From NCBI GenBank assembly GCA_964034945.1, contig OZ035963.1:44043090-44107089 (forward strand): 64,000 nt of DNA, read 5' to 3'. Origin of the DNA: Chrysopilus asiliformis (lineage: Eukaryota > Arthropoda > Insecta > Diptera > Rhagionidae). Numbering within the stretch: position 1 is the stretch's first letter; the number at the start of each line of letters is the position of its first letter. Shown one piece after another: positions 9,538 to 19,844 of the stretch. The position numbers were made by a program, and so were the translations under genes. The notes beneath the pieces were generated by a model. It saw only the letters and a list, made by a program, of their open reading frames with translations. It was not told the origin of the DNA and did not search any database.

Positions 9538-12100
9538 CGGCGTGAAAGTTTAGTGCAAAAAGAAAAACTCTTTTTTAGTGCTTTACTACGTGTGATCTAG
9601 CTGAAGAAAGACTCTTCAAGTGAAAAACTCAGTGCCAGAAGTTCACTCTACTGTGCCTACTGTGTGTGATCCACAGGGAGAAAAACTTTCCCAGTGATTT
9701 GAAACGAGAAAAACTCTCCGTTAATAAAAAAAATCACAAAAAGTGCACCAAGTGTCAAAAATAAGCACAAGTGTACAAGTGTTAGATGTCAAGTGTCCTG
9801 AGCCATTAGTAGGAAGTGTTCAATCTCAACGGCATTCTCCAAAAAGGAACAACTCAGCCTTACTCAAACACCGATCGTCTGTCCCGAGTGTGTAACAAGC
9901 CCGAGGTATTAACGCACTATAAAGAACCTGTAAGGAAGGTGATCTTGCAGAAAGGATTCTTCAACTGTCAGTGCATCCTAAAATCCAAGGAGGAAGGTGT
10001 CCGTATAGTCAGGATCCATCATCATCAAAGATGAGAACAACCATCATAGTCTTGTAAGTCAGATTTTATTAATTAAAGTATAAAGTATACAAATCAAAAA
10101 AGTTTTTGAAATAAAACAATATAATAAAATTACTAAAGAAAAAAGCAATTAAAAATTATTAAAGAAAAAAATCCCCAAATTGTGGAAATTTTAAGAATTA
10201 TAATAAATTTTAAGAAGTTTAATAAAGTTTAAGAATTTTAATAAAGTTTAAGAAGTATAATAGATTTTAAGAAGTCTTAAGAAAACAGTTAATAGGAAAA
10301 GTGTTACAATACCTATAATAAAGTAAAGTCGCGAAGTTGAGTTTACCGTTACAAAAAGTTCTCGCGAGGAGTTTCGAAAAATCGGAAATCACGAAACCAT
10401 TTTTATTTTATTACCTGCCATATATTCTCTATTGAGTAATTACAATGTCGACTATCCAAGAAGCAATGGATACTGTATTGTGGATCATCATTACTGCTGC
10501 TACAAGTTTTTTTCCGATGGACGGTATTTTTACATAAGTTGTAGGGAGACCAAAGAGGCGGGTAGGCACGCTTGAGATGTTCTTTCCGGCTAGCTCGACG
10601 GAAATGGGGGTGGTTCTTTGCCCTTGCTCTCTACCTTACGAAGATCACAATAAAAAAAAATCGTGCCTGAGAAGTTACGTATGCCATTTACCAACCTGAG
10701 ACGGTCAAGGGGGGGGAAAGAAGGGAAAACAGAAATCCTGTCAAGCCATTACCTTACCGTGATCGTCGTCACCTCACACTGCATGCCCTTAAAATCGCTT
10801 AGCAGAACATACTAGCGAATTCTGGATGTAAATCAATTAAAAGATAATTATTTCGCATAATATCTGTAACAATTTATTTACTAAAAAAAATCAATCATAA
10901 ATCATTTTTATAAATAACCAAAACTCAAATCAAACCAAGATCAGTTAAATAAAATAAAAAGCTCTAAATAACGCCTAAAAAAATTACAGAATAATTCAAA
11001 TTTCAAATATAATAAAAGCATAAATTAAAATAATTAAATAAATAAGCAGACCAAACCTAATAAATTAATTCCACATTTACTAAATAAATAAGACAATACA
11101 GTATGGCATAAACCAAACATAAATAGCGCATAATTCTTCGAGCTCCAAGAATCGACGATATAAAAGAGAATTGGACGCCAATATTCGGCGGGAAAAAAAT
11201 CTTTTTAAAAAAAAAACGTATGTGGTCTTAATTGTACAATGTCCTTAACAAATAATAATTTTAAACCAAAAATGAAAGAAAAAAAAATCGGTTAGTGTGA
11301 ATTAAATTGGAATTATAAAAAAAATGAACTTTGAATAATGACTAACGATAGCAAAAATCACTTCAATTGTTTTGTCCCAGCGACGTCCGTTGAGCTTTTG
11401 TTCAACATTAGCTGGCAATCTGAACCGCTCGATCATTGATTCGTTGAACGTTTTTTTTCCCAATTTTTCTTTGTTGAAACGAATCGAATATTATTTCGTT
11501 TAATCAGCGTTTTAAGCGACGTAAGCAATCCCAAGCAAATGCCCGGTGCTTCTTCGAAGTTAAATTGTATGAAAAGCCCTTCAATCTTTCTTTCAGCTTT
11601 CATGTATTATTTTGGCGTTTTTATGTTGAATGTTAAAATAAAATAAAATCGAAAAATCGAAATACGAAATTTTTTTATGTTGCGAGGAAAGACCGTCTTA
11701 GTTGCTGTGTTAGCGAAGCTTGATTTCGGAGGGATTTAAATACCCAATCCGATACTAAAATTAATAAAATTTTTGCTACTTGCGTGAACTCCTTTGTTCT
11801 TAAAGTCTCGCCTGTGACCCCTGGTCCAAACGATGAGTAGTACGGTCTTTCCTACGCAATTTCACTGGTTACAAAAACTAAACCCTTTTTAGGGAAATTT
11901 AACTTCTCTGAAGTTTTTCCTTTTAAACACAGCAACTAACTAACTCTGCAGAAAATTTGATGACTCAAAAATTCAAATCATGATTGTGCTGAATTATATT
12001 CAAATAATCCCCCTCGCGAACAAAGTGACCCCTGTGAACAATTTTATGAATCACCAAAAAAAATAAGGATGGGGCTAACACTGTCGAAGCTCAGCTGTCA
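9538..12100 (+). other. Long errantivirus leader with short upstream frames
   Basis: This 2.5-kb stretch lies between the primer site and the spliced small frame. It holds the env leader exon (10031-10053), a 32-codon frame at 10444-10542 (starts MSTIQEAMDTV, hydrophobic middle), and a purine-rich, G-rich stretch near 10700. Most of the rest is AT-rich without long frames. It could contain packaging signals, internal ribosome entry elements or an old insertion; I cannot separate these by eye. It is unusually long for an errantivirus leader. Confidence 0.5.
10031..10053 (+). CDS. env: env leader exon (start codon and signal-peptide start)
   Basis: ATG at 10031 is followed by seven complete codons of largely hydrophobic residues and two bases. 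The next sequence is a strong donor, CTT/GTAAGT, with GT at 10054-10055. Joining to the acceptor at 18398-18399 keeps the frame and completes a hydrophobic N-terminal stretch typical of a signal peptide. Subgenomic splicing from the leader is how gypsy-family errantiviruses express env. The match of frame, phase and hydrophobicity supports this exon, although no transcript was seen. Confidence 0.7.
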
Positions 12101-12522
12101 ATGATCGCCGAATATAAACAAAACAACATGGTAAGTTATTTGCAATCTCCTTTTCTAAGATTAATATTTAAATTAGTGCATCTATTTCAGACGCCAGGCT
12201 TCACCCACTTTACACGACGTAGAGGATCTGATCGAAACGTGAGATTTCATCGTCATCAGGTAAGCAACGTTTCAATTTTTCCCCATTTACTTCCACCTAT
12301 CCTGATGCATTTTCGCCTTACCTATTTTAGGGTTTCGTATATTTGTCGCTGAAGAGAAAGGAACCAACCTCTCCAAATTCGACCAACTTCCAAGGGATAT
12401 GTCCCACCTTTGTAGAAACGAATGTTTCTGCAGAGGGATTTGGACGGCAAACGGACTGTGATCTCGTTGGAGATCAGAAATTCGACGGACGGATCCACAA
12501 TGGACAACTGGACGGACTCTAA
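12101..12522 (+). CDS. Predicted three-exon small reading frame in the leader
   Basis: ATG at 12101 starts a 10-codon exon ending at 12130, followed by GTAAGT. A first putative intron (12131-12190) ends TATTTCAG. The second exon is 12191-12259 (23 codons). A second intron (12260-12330) starts GTAAGC and ends CTATTTTAG. The third exon, 12331-12522, is open for 63 codons and ends TAA. Both introns are 60-71 nt, the usual size of short fly introns, and both are phase 0. The predicted product is 96 residues, basic in its middle, with no domain I recognise. It could be an accessory protein, an upstream frame that tunes gag translation, or chance. A third acceptor, TTTCTAG at 12571-12577, lies just before gag. 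Confidence 0.4.
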
Positions 12523-12577
12523 GATAAGTAGTATTTTCCCTTCTTTTTTTCTTAGCTAACTACTTTTGTGTTTCTAG

Positions 12578-13888
12578 GTGGCTGCAACAACTGTTAGACA
12601 AGAAATAGTAAACTTAACCGGTTCACTAAACGCCCAAATTAATAACACGACTATCCTACAACGACAGTTCAATTCTTTCATGCTAGAAACGCAACAAAGA
12701 TTTGACAAAATTCCATTACCTCCACAAATTACCGAAGACGCTCCTTTGGTAAGACCCTCTACTGAATCTGACCTAGCTCAACAGAGTAAAATTCCGGACC
12801 CAGTGAAGGAAATTAGAACATTCAACGGAAACCCTACGACATATGCTTCATGGGTAAAATCAGTGGAAAATGTGCTCGAAGACTATAAAATAATCCGAAC
12901 AAAACCACTGTACAGAGCAATAATTCGGTCTATACGACAAAAAATTATTGAAGAAGCTGATACAGCTCTCATAGCATACAACACCCCCGATGAGGATTGG
13001 TTGGCAATAAAAAGGTGCCTATCCCTGCATTACGCAGATAAAAGGGATATAAGGACATTAGAATACCAGTTATATTCACTCCATCAGGGTAAGAAAACCA
13101 TTGACGAATTCTTTGGTGAAGTAAACCACCACCTTACTCTGATCATAAACAAAGTCCAAACTGAATGTTTGAGTCCTGAAACCGCCACAAATATAGTTGA
13201 AGGTCATCGCAACAGAGCTTTGGATACCTTCATTAGAGGACTAAACAGTGATCTTTCTAAACTAATCGCAATCAAAACACCCAAATCTCTTCCGGAAGCT
13301 TATTCATCCTGCCTTGAACTACAAAATATGAATTACAGGGCAACCAACTTCCTTAACAAAAACAATTATACCAATCCTATTGCTATACCTCATAACTCAC
13401 TAACTCCACCAACGGTTCCACCAAGGAGAATCGTTCCCACGACTCCAGCCCCAATTCCAATGCCCAGAAGATATAATCCTCCGCCACTCACACCCCAGCA
13501 ACGAAATATGATTTACAACTCCCAATATAGACCAGCAGTTTATTCCCGACCAGTTCAGAACCACAAGCCTGAACCAATGGACGTGGACAAAAGTGTACAG
13601 ACTCGTCAAGTCAATTACATGAACAGACCCCAAATGCAATTACGTCCCCAACAACAATTTCATCAACCTTATAATCCTGCATTCAAAAGACCAACATATG
13701 ATGTTCCAACACATAACACACCACCAAAACTCCAAAGAATCTTCCATAATGAAACGGAAGAAAATGAGCAACAATATGAGGAAAGAATAGAAGAACTATA
13801 TGAAGACCCCTACGATATAGAGGAAGTTTTTGAAGAAAATCAAGAGCTAAATTTTCTCATGATCGGGTCAGTGCGACACCCTACCTAA
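12578..13888 (+). CDS. gag: Errantivirus Gag
   Basis: The frame is open from GTG at 12578 (directly after a TAG and a splice-acceptor-like TTTCTAG) to TAA at 13886-13888, 436 codons. The first in-frame Met is residue 35 (12680), so translation either starts there or the N-terminus comes from an upstream exon. Gag forms the capsid. The central part (residues 70-250, FNGNPTTYASWVKSVENVL onward) looks like the retrotransposon Gag capsid fold. The C-terminal third is rich in Pro, Gln and Asn, carries PMDVD and ends in an acidic run. There is no CCHC zinc knuckle, as in 17.6/297-type Gags. The frame overlaps pol at the slippery site. Confidence 0.85.
   Translation: MAATTVRQEIVNLTGSLNAQINNTTILQRQFNSFMLETQQRFDKIPLPPQITEDAPLVRPSTESDLAQQSKIPDPVKEIRTFNGNPTTYASWVKSVENVLEDYKIIRTKPLYRAIIRSIRQKIIEEADTALIAYNTPDEDWLAIKRCLSLHYADKRDIRTLEYQLYSLHQGKKTIDEFFGEVNHHLTLIINKVQTECLSPETATNIVEGHRNRALDTFIRGLNSDLSKLIAIKTPKSLPEAYSSCLELQNMNYRATNFLNKNNYTNPIAIPHNSLTPPTVPPRRIVPTTPAPIPMPRRYNPPPLTPQQRNMIYNSQYRPAVYSRPVQNHKPEPMDVDKSVQTRQVNYMNRPQMQLRPQQQFHQPYNPAFKRPTYDVPTHNTPPKLQRIFHNETEENEQQYEERIEELYEDPYDIEEVFEENQELNFLMIGSVRHPT
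13849..13855 (+). promoter_or_regulatory. Slippery heptamer AAATTTT for -1 gag-pol frameshift
   Basis: In the gag frame the codons are CTA AAT TTT, giving A_AAT_TTT, a legal X_XXY_YYZ slippery sequence. A -1 slip here enters the pol frame, which is open from this point through the protease motif. It lies 33 nt before the gag stop. No downstream pseudoknot was modelled. Confidence 0.65.
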
Positions 13889-16800
13889 GTTATCCATTAT
13901 ATAATGGAAAAATACTTCGCTTCCTTATAGACACAGGAGCGAATAAAAACTTCATTAAGCCTGAACATATTCCAAACCCTAGTTTGCTCAAAACCCCATT
14001 CCTCATAAATTCTGTTGGAGGAAAGGTAAAAATTGAAAAATCAACAACAGAAAAATTGTTCTCTACATTTGGAAACGATACCCCTATTAAATTTTACTTA
14101 TTACCGTCACTTACTTCCTTTGATGGAATAATCGGAGATGACACTTTGAGAGAATTGCAAGCAGTAATCGATAGAGGAAATTCCACATTAACTATTTTTC
14201 CAGGAATTACAATACCTTTAAAAATAAGACAATCAGCGGATGTAAACTCTATTGACATCAGAAACAACCATCTAACTAATATTCAAAAAATAAATTTGGA
14301 CAAAGTAATTTGCGAATTTGAGCCGATATTCGGGAAGCTTGATAATAAAATTGCTGCAGTCACTAATGTCAGAGCTGAAATAAAAACGACCACGGATACT
14401 CCGGTTTATGCAAAAACTTACCCTTACCCGGTGTGTATGAGAGACGAAGTCAATAAACAAATCAAGGAATTATTGGAAGACAATGTAATCCGACCCTCAA
14501 ACTCACCATATAATTCACCAATATGGGTGGTACCCAAAAAATTGGACAACACTGGCGAAAAAAAATATAGAATGGTAATTGATTACAAAAAACTGAATGA
14601 CATCACCATATCAGATAGATATCCTATACCTGACATTACAAACACGTTAGCAAATTTAGGAAAGGCAAGGTACTTCACTACAATAGATCTTACCTCTGGA
14701 TTTCACCAGGTTGTCCTTGAAGAAACAGATATCCCCAAAACAGCCTTCTCAACACTCAATGGGAAATTCGAGTTTTTAAGACTCGCATTCGGATTAAAGA
14801 ATGGACCCGCTATATTCCAACGAATGGTTGACGATGTGCTGAGAGAATATATAGGAAAGATATGTTACGTTTACATCGACGACATAATTATTTTTAGTGA
14901 AACTATAGAAAACCACTATAGTGACATCCGTAAAGTCTTCTCAAAACTCCAGGAAGCAAACTTAAAGGTTAATCTTAACAAATCCGAATTTTTGAGACAG
15001 GAAACTGAATTTTTGGGTTTCATTATATCCAAAGATGGCTTAAAACCCGATCCTAAAAAAATAAAATCAATAGTAAATATCCAAGAACCCACTAATTTAA
15101 AAGAATTAAAATCATTTCTCGGTCTCGCGTCATACTACAGAAGATTCATAAAAGATTATGCCAAAATTGCCAAACCACTAACAAAATTGACAGGAGGTGA
15201 TTTAGCAGGAATTAAGAAAAATCAATCCAAAAAATATCCAATAGTTCTAAACGACGAACAAAAAAAGGCATTTAGCCAGATAAAGGAACTGCTCATATCA
15301 GCAGACGTACTTATATTTCCTGATTTCGACAAAACATTTATATTGACAACCGACGCATCAAATCATGCGATCGGAGCTGTCCTATCCCAAGGAGACATCG
15401 GGAAAGACAAACCAATAACCTACATTTCAAGGAGTCTGAACTCCACTGAAGAAAACTATGCAACCAACGAGAAAGAGATGCTTGCAATAGTATGGGCATT
15501 AGACAACCTTAGGAATTACTTGTACGGTGCAAGAAAGATAAAAATCCTTACAGATCAGCAACCGCTAACCTATGCCTTAAGCAACAAAAATAACAATGCA
15601 AAATTAAAAAGATGGAAAGCCAGACTTGAAGAATACAATTATGAATTAATCTATAAACCAGGAAGGACAAACTTAGTAGCCGACGCTCTATCCAGAATGA
15701 ACATAAGCGAATGTAACCCAACCACTAGTACGCAACACAGCGCAGAAGAAGATGCAACAGATTTAATCCCAAGTACAGAAGCACCCATCAATGTTTTCAA
15801 GAATCAGGTAATACTTATGGAAGGATATGAAGAAGAACGCATCTATGAACTACCACATCCCGGTTACCACAGGAAAATAATAACCAAGAACAACTTTAAT
15901 CAGGAATCTGTTAAGCAAATACTAAAAAATGAAATGAGATCAGACATAATTAATGGCCTTAAAGCCCCAGAACATATAATGCAATTGATTCAAGAAGTCT
16001 ACAGAGAACATTTTGGCAATAACTTGAAAATAAGATTCACACAAAAAATTGTTACCGATGTTATTGACGAGGATCAATTGTTGGAAATAATCCATAAAGA
16101 ACACAGGTTGGCTCATAGAGGAATCAAGGAAAATAAAGAAAAAATAATTCAGCAATATTATTTCCCCAGTATGACAGCTAAAATCAAAGAAATCATCCAA
16201 AACTGTAATATTTGTAAAGAAAACAAATATGACAGACATCCTTCAAATGCCATGCTCCAATCAACACCAATTCCGCAATATCCAACGGAGATCGTACACA
16301 TTGATATAATGGAATTGGATGGCCAACTATTTCTAACCTCAATTGACAAATTCTCCAAATTCACTAAGATATTCCCCATAGAAAACAAATCTTCTATATA
16401 CCTCAAGGATAAAATTTTTGAACTGGTTCACTATTATACAACCCCCAGGTTACTAGTGATGGATAGAGACAAAGCATTTACCTCACCAATAATAACAGAA
16501 TTCCTATCAAACATTGGAATAGAAATTTATTTAACACCCTCATCACGCAGTGAAGTAAATGGACAAGTGGAACGAGTACATTCCACTCTACAAGAAATAA
16601 TTCGTTGTCTGCAAAAAGAACGTACAACAGCACCAATAATCGAACTCGCCATCATTGCAGCAGATCGCTATAACAACACGATTCATAGTACCGTAAAAGA
16701 AACGCCGGCTACCATATTTTATGATAGGATACCATCAAGAACCCTAACCGATTTAACAGCCGCACGTGAAGAATCGTATTTAAAAACAAAAAATCTAATC

Positions 16801-17013
16801 GAAAGAATTCAGCATCAACGTCTTAATTATGAAAATAACAAACGTAAAAATCCAAAAAAATATAATACAGGAGACGTAATCTACACCAAAGCACCCGGAA
16901 GGAAAGGTAAACTAAAACAGAAGTATACGAAAGAAATAGTCAAAGACGACCATAGAGTTACTGTCACCACATTTAGTGGTAGGAAAATACATAAATCAAA
17001 TATAAAAAAATAA
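13849..17013 (+). CDS. pol: Errantivirus Pol: protease, reverse transcriptase, RNase H, integrase
   Basis: The -1 frame is open from the slippery site to TAA at 17011-17013, about 1,050 codons. Domains in order: aspartic protease with LIDTGAN (Asp at 13930-13932); reverse transcriptase with YPIPDI, the LTSGFHQV motif and the catalytic YIDD at 14872-14883; RNase H with TTDASNHAIGAVLSQ and TDQQPLTYAL; integrase with an HHCC zinc finger (HKEHRLAHRG... CNICKENK); and a D,D-35-E core (VHIDIMELDG, VMDRDKAF, SRSEVNGQVERVH). All expected catalytic residues are visible and I see no stop or frameshift. Pol copies the RNA to DNA and inserts it into the host genome. The GKLKQKY region near the C-terminus matches errantivirus integrases. 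Confidence 0.92.
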   Translation, partial: KFSHDRVSATPYLSYPLYNGKILRFLIDTGANKNFIKPEHIPNPSLLKTPFLINSVGGKVKIEKSTTEKLFSTFGNDTPIKFYLLPSLTSFDGIIGDDTLRELQAVIDRGNSTLTIFPGITIPLKIRQSADVNSIDIRNNHLTNIQKINLDKVICEFEPIFGKLDNKIAAVTNVRAEIKTTTDTPVYAKTYPYPVCMRDEVNKQIKELLEDNVIRPSNSPYNSPIWVVPKKLDNTGEKKYRMVIDYKKLNDITISDRYPIPDITNTLANLGKARYFTTIDLTSGFHQVVLEETDIPKTAFSTLNGKFEFLRLAFGLKNGPAIFQRMVDDVLREYIGKICYVYIDDIIIFSETIENHYSDIRKVFSKLQEANLKVNLNKSEFLRQETEFLGFIISKDGLKPDPKKIKSIVNIQEPTNLKELKSFLGLASYYRRFIKDYAKIAKPLTKLTGGDLAGIKKNQSKKYPIVLNDEQKKAFSQIKELLISADVLIFPDFDKTFILTTDASNHAIGAVLSQGDIGKDKPITYISRSLNSTEENYATNEKEMLAIVWALDNLRNYLYGARKIKILTDQQPLTYALSNKNNNAKLKRWKARLEEYNYELIYKPGRTNLVADALSRMNISECNPTTSTQHSAEEDATDLIPSTEAPINVFKNQVILMEGYEEERIYELPHPGYHRKIITKNNFNQESVKQILKNEMRSDIINGLKAPEHIMQLIQEVYREHFGNNLKIRFTQKIVTDVIDEDQLLEIIHKEHRLAHRGIKENKEKIIQQYYFPSMTAKIKEIIQNCNICKENKYDRHPSNAMLQSTPIPQYPTEIVHIDIMELDGQLFLTSIDKFSKFTKIFPIENKSSIYLKDKIFELVHYYTTPRLLVMDRDKAFTSPIITEFLSNIGIEIYLTPSSRSEVNGQVERVHSTLQEIIRCLQKERTTAPIIELAIIAADRYNNTIHSTVKETPATIFYDRIPSRTLTDLTAAREESYLKTKNLIERIQHQRLNYENNKRKNPKKYNTGDVIYTKAPGRKGKLKQKYTKEIVKDDHRVTVTTFSGRKIHKSNIKK

Positions 17014-17020
17014 AACAAAA

Positions 17021-17250
17021 TTTTTAAAAAAAGCTTTTATTAAAAAAAATGCACTAAAAAGAAAAAAATAATTTTCTGGACGCTGTGTATCACAAATATA
17101 AAAGCTTTTAAAAAGCGAGATAAATGTTTATTTTATTGTTTTATGCTTTATCTCGCTTTTTAAAAGCTTTTATATTTGTGATACACAGCGTCCAGAAAAT
17201 TATTTTTTTCTTTTTAGTGCATTTTTTTTAATAAAAGCTTTTTTTAAAAA
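17021..17250. repeat. Palindromic 5' domain of element A
   Basis: Arms are about 104 bp each, nearly perfect, with AAAAGCTTTTA words near both ends of each arm and CTGGACGCTGTGTATCAC in the middle. A hairpin this long would be very stable as single-stranded DNA or RNA. Confidence 0.8.
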
Positions 17251-17394
17251 ATTTTTTTTATTTTTTTTTATTTTGTTCTTTTTAGTCTTCGAATATATAG
17301 TTTTACATTTGAGATGTCCTTACAGGCTTTTTAACTTGAGAATCGTATTCAGCGAACCCCAAAACCCGCAGAATATATTTTTTCCCGGAACAAT

Positions 17395-18178
17395 TGAGAA
17401 AAAGGATAATCACGTTATCCTTACAGGACAATCCGTTATCCTTACAGACTTTTTAATGACAGATTCGGATTCAGCGACCCCAAAAACCCCAGAATAGATT
17501 TTTTTCCGGAAAATTTGGAGAAAAGGATAATCACGTTATCCTTACAGGACCTTCCGTTATCCTTACAGACTTTTTAATGACAGATTCGGATTCAGCGACC
17601 CCAAAAACCCCCAGGATAGAGTTTTTTCCGGAAAATTTGGAGAAAAGGATAATCACGTTATCCTTACAGGACCTTCCGTTATCCTTACAGACTTTTTGAT
17701 GACAGATTCGGATTCAGCGACCCCAAAAACCCCAGAATAGATTTTTTTCCGGAAAATTTGGAGAAAAGGATAATCACGTTATCCTTACAGGACCTTCCGT
17801 TATCCTTACAGACTTTTTAATGACAGATTCGGATTCAGCGACCCAAAAAACCCCCAGAATAGATTTTTTTCCGGAAAATTTGGAGAAAAGGATAATCACG
17901 TTATCCTTACAGGACCTTCCGTTATCCTTACAGACTTTTTAATGACAGATTCGGATTCAGCGACTCCAAAAACCCCCAGGATAGATTTTTTTCCGGAAAA
18001 TTTGGAGAAAAGGATAATCACGTTATCCTTACAGGACCTTCCGTTATCCTTACAGACTTTTTAATGACAGATTCGGATTCAGCGACCCCAAAAACCCCCA
18101 GGATAGATTTTTTTCCGGAAAATTTGGAGAAAAGGATAATCACGTTATCCTTACAGGACCTTCCGTTATCCTTATAAG
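17395..18178. repeat. Tandem array, about seven ~120-bp units (GGATAA...TTATCC)
   Basis: GGATAATCACG recurs at about 17404, 17525, 17646, 17766, 17887, 18008 and 18130. Each unit contains an imperfect palindrome GGATAATCACGTTATCC, CAGCGACCCCAAAAACCCC and TTTCCGGAAAATTTGG. Units differ by only a few bases. Confidence 0.9.
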
Positions 18179-18397
18179 GACGAAGTAGTGAAAATATTGT
18201 ATTGTCATCGGACTTATATAAGTGTGCAAAATTTCAAGTCAATCGGACAAGTGGAAGTGGGTCAAAATTGGGTTGCAAGATTTGATCTGACAGACAAACA
18301 GACAAACAAACAGACAAGATAGCGAGCTAAATAAAAGCTTTTAAAAATGATTGACACCATTAAAACAGTTCATAATTTCAATTATCTTTAATTTTCC

Positions 18398-18399
18398 AG
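18398..18399 (+). promoter_or_regulatory. env splice acceptor
   Basis: TTATCTTTAATTTTCCAG ends at 18399, a pyrimidine-rich tract with AG. It pairs in frame with the donor at 10054. Confidence 0.65.
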
Positions 18400-19810
18400 C
18401 CTTACGACCCTCTTGTTGGTCACCGCTCACGTCCAAATCTTCGAATATACTAATACCCCCCTCGCAACAATAAACGTTGGACCAGCAAAAATAACGGAAG
18501 GAAATTTTAATATAATTCACATCATAAATCTTACCGATTATATACAGGCCCACGAAAAACTAATTTCAATCGTCAATTCCAAAATTAATGACTCATCCCC
18601 ATTGAAACCAAAAATCGAGCACCTCCAGATTAATATAGACAAACAATTAGAAGAACTGAAACCCCGTCGTATTAAAAGGTCTATTAACTGGATAGGTTCC
18701 GCATTGAAGTGGATCGCCGGTAATCCAGACGCATACGACCTAGAATCCCTAATCAACGCGCAAAATCAACTTGTCAAAAACAATGACCAACAGTTAATAA
18801 TCAATAAAAATATGTTTGATATTGCACACAAAATCATGAAAAATTATAATCAAATAATGGATAAAGATTTGGCACAAAACATATTCAATAAATTAATATT
18901 GATGAAACAGGAAATAGATCAAATAACGGACGCTATTCATTGGGCTAAGAAAGGAATAATAAATACCAAAATTCTAGACCGAACAGAGTTGAACCAAGTA
19001 ATTGCAGTAATAGAGAATTTACCATATAAAAACGAGGCGGAAGCATTGAATTTCGCAACTCCTTCCGTAGCAATCAAAAACGAATTAATATTTTACATTG
19101 TTTCAATTCCTATGACAAAAGAAACCGAATACCGTCGTTTAATCCTTAAAACAATAACAAATAATAAAAAGCAAATTGATTTGAACTACAACAATATATT
19201 AACAAGTAAAAATAACTATTATGCAATAAAAAAGGACTGTAACACATTTCAAGAAGTAACTATTTGTAAAAGAGATGAATTATTAAAATTACCATCAGAA
19301 TCATGTATTGTAAAGTTAATCAGAGGAATAGACGCAAACTGTACCAATAAATATAACATTGAAACTGTAATAGAAGAAGTCAGTAACAACCTTATATTTG
19401 TAGATAATTTCAAAGGAACATTCAAAAATGAAGGTGAAAACGAAACAAAAACATTACATGGAAGTTTCTTAATAAAAATACAAAATTGTTCAATAGAAAT
19501 AGGAAATGAAAGATTCACAACAAGTGAAATACAAAGTTATCAACCCCTACCTCCAATTTTTCAGACAAATCTTAAAGAATCCAATGTAAAAATAAATGTA
19601 GACAAATTGCACCTTGATAATATAAATCAATTAAAGAAAATGAAACAAATAGACACTCATTCAATAATAAATGATATTGTACTATATTCAATAACAACCA
19701 TAATAATCATATTAATTGTACTAATTGTAATATGGATACAAAAAAACAGAAATTATAAAATCCTAAATATTGTACCACAAAATTTGCAGGAAGAAATCCA
19801 ATTAAATTAA
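18400..19810 (+). CDS. env: Errantivirus envelope protein, main exon
   Basis: The frame is open from the splice acceptor to TAA at 19808-19810, about 470 codons with no break. Env would mediate virion attachment and fusion. Visible features: the end of a hydrophobic signal segment at the start; a furin-type site RRIKR about 90 residues in, directly followed by a segment that could act as a fusion peptide; a long helical region rich in Asn, Gln and Lys; several Cys and N-x-S/T sites in the C-terminal half; and one strong transmembrane segment about 40 residues from the end (a run of Ile, Leu and Val) followed by a short polar tail. This is the architecture of errantivirus Env. The 5' part is supplied by the leader exon at 10031. 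Confidence 0.85.
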
Positions 19811-19844
19811 AAACAAACCCTTTTTGAGGACAAAAAGATTTAAG

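Larger units (their letters stand above)
17021..18347 (+). mobile_element. Palindrome/tandem-repeat element A, between pol and env
   Basis: The element has three parts. First, a palindrome with arms 17021-17124 and 17147-17250 and a 22-bp loop. Second, after TTTTTAGTCTTCGAA, about seven tandem units of ~120 bp, each with GGATAATCACGTTATCC and CCTTACAGGACCTTCCG. Third, a unique 3' block (AAGGACGAAGTAGTGAAAAT... CAAATTTCAAG type) with repeated CAGACAAACAGACAAAC. Outer ends share AAAAGCTTTTATT in inverted orientation. No protein is encoded. A near-identical shorter copy lies inverted at 49213-50030. It separates pol from the env splice acceptor, a region that is short in other errantiviruses. 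Confidence 0.75.

Noticed and set aside
17395..18178. Regularly spaced repeats that could suggest a CRISPR array
   Set aside because: Units are ~120 bp and fully repeated without unique spacers, in a eukaryotic transposon setting.
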